Below are positions 60,915-64,000 of a stretch of 64,000 bases of DNA, one piece after another. The position numbers and the translations under genes were made by a program. Position 1 is the first letter of the stretch, and each line of letters begins with the position of its first letter. Below the pieces are notes generated by a model, which was given only the letters and a program-made list of their open reading frames with translations, was not told where the DNA came from and did no database searches. The stretch is taken from the NCBI GenBank assembly GCA_023101885.1, contig JALPQD010000408.1:797019-861018 (forward strand). Direction: 5' to 3'. This DNA comes from Typhlomys cinereus. Its lineage: Eukaryota; Chordata; Mammalia; Rodentia; Platacanthomyidae.

Positions 60915-61479
60915 GGGTTTGCTAGAGTTTAAAAGATGATTTAGAGCCAGAGCACAGGGCGCGCCACCCCGAGTGCAGCCTGATCCCTGCTCCGCGAGAA
61001 TGAGGACAGGTTACTTGCCTCAGAAGCCTGATGAGAAACGGGCACTGAACAGAATAGCAACAGACCTGTGGGGGTGTGCATGCTGCGACCTTCTAACCTA
61101 AATGTCAGCTACTGAAGAAGTGAGAAAGCAAGGAGGATGCAAAGAGAAGGGAGGGAAGAGGGAAGCGATAGGATGGGGATGGGGAGGGGAGAGCAAGGAG
61201 AAGAAGCCAAGTTTGCATAGCTTCTCATCCCTCTGGAACTTTCGGAGCTGGTCTCCCAAACTCCTAGGTCTGTGAGCATGCTCAGACCTCAGAGCAGGGC
61301 AAGTGGCCAGCAGGCTGTTACAACCCGACCTAGGTCTCTGCTTACTTGATTAGTATTTTCGTAGACTGCCATCTAGGTCTTTCAGAAGTGAACTAACAGT
61401 AGGGTGCCGCTGTGTCACCACTTGGTCTCTGAAGTCGGGAAGCCCACTTAAATGGCAGTGTCTGCATCGGCACCACAGC

Positions 61480-61800
61480 AGTGTGATTCAGTGGATAGTG
61501 TTTGCCTTGCAAATGAAAGGAGCAGAGTTCAGGTCTCCAAGTCCCGTATAAAAATGCCAGGTGGGTATGGTGGCTACCAGTTAAGTCCATCCTGGAAGAC
61601 AGACTAGGAAACCCAGAGGAAGCTAGCCAGCTAGACTAGCACTATAGGCAAGCTCTGGGTTTAACTAGAGACAGAAACACCCCCCCCCCAAGCATAAGGT
61701 GGAAGAATAATTAAGGATGATTCCTGGCATCAACCTCAGACCTCCACATGCATACATGCAAATGAACATGTACACTCACACAGGCATACATGAAAAATAG
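61480..61800 (+). mobile_element. B4-like composite SINE
   Basis: ID-type head (gtgattcagtggatagtgtt), middle agctagccagctagactagc, tail aacctcagacctccacatgc. Same layout as 35988-36400. Confidence 0.55.
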
Positions 61801-64000
61801 AAAAAAAATGAATTTAGAAACCTATATTCGATCACTTACTTAACTACCGATATGTTTGTATCGAGGCTTCCTCCATTTTTCTCCACTTTGCCATTAAAAA
61901 AAAAAGTCTTAAAACATGAATCTTCTATGTTAGGTTACAAAGGGAATTAAGGGGAGTCAAGGAGTGACCCCCAACATTGTATAGAGACCATGTGGGGACC
62001 CATGTATAAAAAGAAACTGACGAAAGACTCTTACAAAATCAGGTTTTTTTTATTAGACCCAAGGAGTGTTGGGAGAGCATTGAAAAGAAGAAACAGCTTA
62101 CAATCAGAGAATAAGAGCAGGAAAGAGAAGCCATGGGCAACACAGCCTAGGAGAGGGTCCCAAAGGACCAAAAGAGTAGGTGGGGGGAGCCCTTAAGTGG
62201 GGCTTTTATTACCTCAGACGTTGCTAAGGGGCTGCCTATGTGAGTTGCTCTTCAGTACAGTAGTGGGGATGGAAAAGCTTCAACTTAGACTATTCACCTC
62301 TCTTTGCCTTCATTCTAATGTTCCATGAATGATATGTTTATATGAAATTCAGAACCTAGATACAATTCTAATAAGTATGGACTGGAAATAAAGCAAAAGT
62401 CTTAAACAGGAAGAAAAGGCCCTTGAATTAGCAAGAATGTCATCTGGTGTGTGTGTGGTTTATAAGACATATGGAATGGCTAGATGGTTGATATAGATGA
62501 TTGGTAGACAGATAATTAGGGACCAAACCTAAGGTCCTGAATGTACTAAGCAACTTTCATCACTAAGCTCCATCTCTCTAATGGCTTTAGGATGGGCAAA
62601 TCTTTTCATCCTCGTTTCCACAGTCCAGGGATGTGACATAGGAGTCGAATGCTGTATGTTTGGAGCTTGCTGCATGGGAATAAGGCTGCCCAGCTGCTGA
62701 CTAAATCCTGTATCAATCAACCATTCCTCAAACCTGTTTTCCACAGGTGCCTGGAGTTGTAAGATGGCCCACCTACTTCTCCATGCAGACATAAATACCC
62801 ATAACCACACTTCAGTTTCTCCTCTAACATCCTGCACACCCTTGAATTTGCCTTTGTCTAAAACATATCGTTAACCTGAAATAAACACACACCATTTTAT
62901 CATTAGCTATTACTTCAGTTTATTAAATGAATTAAACAAGGTTTTGCCACATATTTAAAACAAATAGTCTGCATGATGTATATCAATTATAGCATCAAAA
63001 TAAATATTAAGAAAGGAGTCATTTCTATTACAGATTAGCAATATTTAGCATAGTATAAGCATAAACTTAGCATAGCATAAACACATATATAAACACACAA
63101 ACAATTTCCTTCAACGTAGTTACAAAAGCTAAAATCCCTTTGCCATACCTCAACAATCCACAAGGGAGGTGAGGGGCTGCGGCCAAACTCACACTGTCCG
63201 GTGCTTTGTTTTGGGGTCAGAAACTTTTAACAGTTTACATTAACTCCTTCGGGAATGGGTAGCAGGTATAGCAGGTTAAGACACTGTTTCAGAAGGCACT
63301 TAATAAATTTAGACAATATTTTTCTTAAAATACTATTTTTGCTCTTGAAAATATGCTGAGGTTTTAGAGTGTGAATTTCTTTTCATCCCAATATGGACAT
63401 GCACGTAATTTGAATAAGTTGGTGGTAAGACGATCTGACATTCACTCCTTGTGTGTTCTCCAAAATAAACTTACTTCTATTTTAGAATCATTTATATACT
63501 TAAAAAAGGGGTGGGGGTATTTTATAAATTAAAAATTTGGCTCAAAAAAAGGCAATTCTTTCAACTCAAAAGTGAAAGGCTCTCTAGGGACAGTCTCCTA
63601 CTTCAATGGAATGCTCTGGCAAGAAAAATCTTTAGGTGGTTCTAGCAAAAACCAGGGCCTGTGAGATAGCTCAGAGGCTACCAGTACAAGTAAGCAAAGT
63701 TTGCTGAGAGCCAGGTCGGTTGCAGCTAGTGGATCTTCTACCGCCACCTGGTGGCTGCTATGGGGATGTGCACTTTCATCTCAAGTCTTAAAGACACTTT
63801 AACCCTTTCTCTTTTTCATGACTGTATCTTAGCTCTTACATTTGGAAATAAAATCCTGCTTTACAAAATCTTTTCAAAGGAAACATTCATAAGAAGACAA
63901 GATGAACATGGATGGGAGAAAGTACTTAAGTCTGATCCTCAAAGAAATCCTGCACACCTTCTCTGTATGGAAGAGGGAGGAGTCCTGGAACACACTGCCA
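61801..64000. other. Intergenic, right end
   Basis: 62000-62250 has LTR-like words on the minus strand (taataaaagcccc) without clear borders. The rest is AT-rich, with one diverged ID-like stretch at 63660-63790. No gene recognised. Confidence 0.45.

Larger units (their letters stand above)
59091..61080. other. GC-rich block split by an L1
   Basis: 59091-59414 and 60932-61080 are GC-rich with CpGs (gggcgcgccacc, cctcccgcggtcc), unlike nearby DNA. They were continuous before the L1 inserted. Short open frames exist on both strands but none is recognised. It could be a small CpG island, an exon or a regulatory element. Confidence 0.45.

Overview
The window is mammalian nuclear DNA from a rodent. 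It holds one real multi-exon protein gene on the minus strand, one intact-looking ribosomal protein retrocopy, two small-RNA pseudogenes, and a dense layer of retroposons. About twenty copies of a dimeric SINE are present. Its left half resembles rodent ID elements and its right half ends in a (CA)n tail. This matches the published description of IDL-Geo, a SINE reported only from Geomyoidea (kangaroo rats, pocket mice, pocket gophers), so a geomyoid rodent is the best guess. The taxon is inferred from the SINE alone.

The gene is COG3, subunit 3 of the conserved oligomeric Golgi complex. It reads right to left from a CpG-rich promoter near 51.3-52.1 kb. Exons 1-20 (58 to 14 codons each) can be placed to the base between 51800 and 2904. 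All have GT-AG borders and all junction phases are consistent, giving 743 codons plus one base. The human protein has 828 residues, so the last 85 codons must lie left of the window.

Right to left: 64.0-52.1 kb is intergenic and repeat-rich. It holds a 5'-truncated L1 with a 17-bp target duplication, and an LTR-flanked MaLR element (54.7-57.7 kb) whose 3' LTR carries two SINEs inserted one after the other at the same site. Intron 1 (51.6-42.5 kb) holds another MaLR-like element with a U6 pseudogene inside it. Introns 2-8 hold SINEs, microsatellites, and a nested MaLR/SINE/L1 stack at 28.6-30.7 kb. Intron 12 holds an RPL34 retrocopy with full 117-codon reading frame and a perfect 14-bp target duplication. 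Intron 13 holds a solo LTR with a 6-bp duplication. Intron 19 holds a short tRNA-Leu 5' fragment flanked by a 15-bp duplication, which fits the class called tailless retropseudogenes.

No bacterial-type system, CRISPR array or unknown multi-gene cassette is present. The points of interest are unusual retroposition products and the RPL34 copy. Most other open frames here are translations of (GT)n tracts or of SINE and L1 sequence.
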